A DNA stretch of 64,000 nt from contig CAJMBK010000001.1 in assembly GCA_905211645.1 (NCBI GenBank), positions 173,094 through 237,093 of the forward strand. The letters are read 5' to 3'. Made by a program: the position numbers and the translations under genes. This stretch comes from an uncultured Caryophanales bacterium (GTDB taxonomy: Bacteria; Bacillota_I; Bacilli_A; RFN20; CAG-288). Shown here piece by piece: positions 62,257-64,000 of the stretch (position 1 is its first letter; each line of letters begins with the position of its first letter). Under the pieces are notes generated by a model, which made no database searches, was not told the origin of the DNA, and saw only the letters and a program-made list of their open reading frames with translations.

Positions 62257-63616
62257 TGTTAATTCTAAAACTCCTGTAATTAATTTGATGAACCATATGG
62301 TGTTTCTTAATTAAAATTGCATAAGTTTCTCTGTAGTTTTGAATTCTTGAAAAATCTTCTTTATCGATTGTTCTTAAATATGGAATGACAAGGTCATCAC
62401 GACCGATTTTAGATAAGAAATATAGACCGGAAATAAACTCAAGTGAGTTCAATTTTTTATTGGCACTATCCATGAAAATATTGATGATGTGTTTCTTACT
62501 TTTTTCGTTGCCAGTTACAAAGTATTCTGTGATTGCAGAGCAAACAGTGAATTCTTTATTTGGGCTGAAGAAAGCATAGAAATTCTTTTCTCTGGATTGA
62601 AGGATTGATTTGATATTTGTGGTGATAATTGCAGGTTTAATTTCTGCTAAAGTATCAATAATTTGATAGACAGAATTTGCAAACATAATGTTGTAATACA
62701 AAGCTAAACTCTTAGTTTTAGAAGTATCTAAAGAGTAGATGTAATTGATGAGAGATTTAAGTTTTCTTAAATTATGAGATTTGAAATTCTTATATGTTAA
62801 GAATAGTTTGGTTAGCAAAGTTAAATTTGAAAATTCGCTGTAAACAATGTTGTCGATGAGACTTTCAATTTCTGCTCGTGTGGTTGATTTTGATTCGATG
62901 ATTCTAGTTACATACTCTTCATTAACTTTAGTAATATTTAAGTTAAATGGAATTAATTCAAAAATATTTATGAATTTAATTGATTTGTATTTATCGAAGA
63001 AATTCTGAATTTCCAATTTTCTTCTTTCTTTTAAAATTGCTTTAAATAAATCCTTCGAAAGATGGTAATTTGCAAAATTAACAATAAGTTTATCGAGCTT
63101 TGCTAAATAATCTTCTGAGGATAAATCTTCTTCCTCAAAGAATTTTAAAATTAAGTCATTGAATATAGGCAAAGTTGATAAATTTACGATTTCATCAAAG
63201 AGATTAGATTTTTGAGATGAGTTTAATTTATTGAAATTGTTATCATAAACATATTTGATGAAATCTTGAAGAGAACGGAAAACAGAATTAGTTTTATAGA
63301 TATAAAAACTTGCTTTGAATTCATCTAATAACTTAGTTGAATCATCGATTTTTTCTATTAGATAGTTAATTAAAACAAGGATAGCAAAAATGTATTCGAT
63401 AGATTGTTTATCCATTATTTTTTTATTTAATTTGATTTGAATATTCTCAAAATTATTTGTGTAATTTATTGTATATTTTGTTTTCTCGTTAATAGAAAAA
63501 ACAAATGAATTATTTGTTTCTGAAATATTTTTAACTGGTGTATTTAGAAATAAATTTACCCCTTCTTTAATTGAATTTATTGATGCCGCAGCAAAGTTAA
63601 ATACAAGAATTATCAT
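62249..63616 (-). CDS. SWIM-like partner of the SNF2 helicase, zinc ligands lost
   Basis: A 455-residue, helix-rich protein with no clear family hit. Its N terminus (SINSIKEGVNLFLNTPVKNI, FVFSINEKTKYTINYTNNF, then IEYIFAILVLINYLIE) follows the layout of the Firmicute SWIM proteins encoded beside SNF2 genes: G-x-x-Y-x..V, a Y-T-V strand, then C-x-C and CKHI-x-A-x-LL. The cysteines and histidine are absent here (I-x-I and IEYIFAIL). The rest is hydrophobic/charged helices. A TATAGT box lies seven bases before the ATG with no ribosome site. It is translationally coupled to the SNF2 gene by an 8-bp overlap. Confidence 0.6.
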   Translation of the reverse strand: MIILVFNFAAASINSIKEGVNLFLNTPVKNISETNNSFVFSINEKTKYTINYTNNFENIQIKLNKKIMDKQSIEYIFAILVLINYLIEKIDDSTKLLDEFKASFYIYKTNSVFRSLQDFIKYVYDNNFNKLNSSQKSNLFDEIVNLSTLPIFNDLILKFFEEEDLSSEDYLAKLDKLIVNFANYHLSKDLFKAILKERRKLEIQNFFDKYKSIKFINIFELIPFNLNITKVNEEYVTRIIESKSTTRAEIESLIDNIVYSEFSNLTLLTKLFLTYKNFKSHNLRKLKSLINYIYSLDTSKTKSLALYYNIMFANSVYQIIDTLAEIKPAIITTNIKSILQSREKNFYAFFSPNKEFTVCSAITEYFVTGNEKSKKHIINIFMDSANKKLNSLEFISGLYFLSKIGRDDLVIPYLRTIDKEDFSRIQNYRETYAILIKKHHMVHQINYRSFRINND

Positions 63617-63664
63617 ATCTAATACTATAACATTTCTACACTCAATAGGTAAGCAAAAAAAGTA

Positions 63665-63690
63665 TGAAAAAAGCAGTCATTCGACTGCTG
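63665..63690 (-). terminator. Terminator after tRNA-Leu
   Basis: On the minus strand AGCAGTC, a four-base loop and GACTGCT form a perfect 7-bp stem followed by six Ts. It ends the tRNA-Leu transcript before the SWIM-like gene. Confidence 0.88.
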
Positions 63691-63705
63691 GAATTTCTTA
63701 ACAAA

Positions 63706-63789
63706 TGGCTTTGGTGGGACTCGAACCCACACATCCTCACGGACAATAGATTTTGAGTCTATCGCGTCTACCAATTACGCCACAAAGCC
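63706..63789 (-). tRNA. tRNA-Leu (anticodon CAA)
   Basis: An 84-nt class II tRNA. The acceptor stem GGCTTTG pairs with CAAAGCC, the D arm contains GTAATTGGTAGACGC, and the anticodon arm ATAGA-CTCAAAA-TCTAT gives CAA (reads UUG). There is a long variable arm TGTCCGTGAGGATG and a GTTCGAGTC T-arm. The discriminator is A and no CCA is encoded, unlike the tRNA-Ser gene in this window. Confidence 0.95.
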
Positions 63790-63799
63790 AGGCTTGTTA

Positions 63800-63827
63800 A
63801 TTTTAACATTTTTGACTTTCTAGACAA
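63800..63827 (-). promoter_or_regulatory. Promoter of tRNA-Leu
   Basis: On the minus strand TTGTCT (63822-63827), 16 bp, TAAAAT (63800-63805) place the start of transcription a few bases before the tRNA. Confidence 0.65.
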
Positions 63828-64000
63828 AGCAAAAAATTAAGGAAGTTGGGATTTGGTTAAATTTCAAAGTTAGCGCAATAAATTGACACATAAAATAGAT
63901 TTTCTGTGCTTTTGACCATTACACACAACATTTGAACAATTTTTTAATACAAAATCGCAGTAATTTATACTTGTGTTCATTGCAATAACCTTGAAATTGA
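63828..64000. other. Right-edge intergenic sequence
   Basis: AT-rich with no reading frame of note. A plus-strand TTGACA at 63883-63888 has no matching -10 box at the usual distance. Nothing else recognised. Confidence 0.4.

Noticed and set aside
63901..63945. Similarity of the stretch TTTTGACCATT...TTTGAA to the sequence near 41120
   Set aside because: The shared part is about a dozen bases of AT-rich, promoter-like sequence; too little to call a repeat.
1..64000. CRISPR arrays, transposases, phage genes, rRNA
   Set aside because: No regularly spaced repeats, no transposase or integrase reading frame and no rRNA-like segment were seen on either strand.

Overview
The window is AT-rich, densely coded DNA from a low-GC Bacillota chromosome, probably an uncultured gut member of class Bacilli (Erysipelotrichia/RF39-like). 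The evidence is Bacilli-type gene order (dnaD-nth next to recU; sufCDSUB; gatCAB after pcrA-ligA), lipoproteins with Gram-positive signal peptides, strong GGAGG ribosome sites, TTGACA/TATAAT promoters and cre-like boxes. TGA is used as a stop (for example nth and recU), so this is not a Mycoplasma-type code. The taxonomic placement is inference. I saw no rRNA, CRISPR array, transposase or phage gene.

Layout. 1-2.3 kb is a small accessory zone: a Fic-domain gene running off the left edge, a decayed fragment of a second fic gene, a tandem DUF4926 family with a broken third copy, and tRNA-Ser(GCU). 2.4-15.9 kb is housekeeping: S66 carboxypeptidase, HU, dnaD-nth, recU-pyrG on the other strand, then pcrA-ligA-gatCAB and an acetyltransferase. 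16-20.9 kb is a queuosine operon (tgt, queA, queH, a nucleoside hydrolase and a small radical-SAM protein) behind a candidate attenuator; it matches the known gut-bacterial queuine-salvage logic (Q to queuine to preQ1, then back into tRNA). 20.9-24 kb holds parAB and a MATE exporter on the minus strand. 24.3-28 kb has two related PrsA-like lipoproteins and small genes. 28-36 kb has Nudix, HIT, the complete sufCDSUB iron-sulfur operon with an unusually short SufD, mnmG and an SseB-like gene. 36-41 kb has a second SseB-like gene, a heterodimeric ABC exporter and, on the minus strand, a chimeric gene joining a cysteine-rich 'nitrous oxide-stimulated promoter' domain to an ABC ATPase that has lost Walker A.

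41-47.4 kb is a HAD hydrolase and a catabolite-controlled sugar ABC transporter (mglBAC type) whose permease carries a ~470-residue soluble, helix-rich N-terminal extension. 47.4-55 kb has a DUF1275 protein, an aldehyde dehydrogenase and a minus-strand run (rdgB, DUF3737, PatB, Fe-ADH, metallo-hydrolase, uppP). 55-59 kb has an aldo/keto reductase, a formate/nitrite-type channel fused to a Nudix hydrolase, an acetyltransferase and a GH1 beta-glucosidase. 59-63.6 kb is a SNF2 helicase with a partner that looks like a SWIM protein stripped of its zinc ligands. The window ends with tRNA-Leu(CAA).

The observations most worth following are the FNT-Nudix fusion, the chimeric ABC protein, the extended MglC permease, the queuine-salvage operon with its leader, and the SWIM-like/SNF2 pair.
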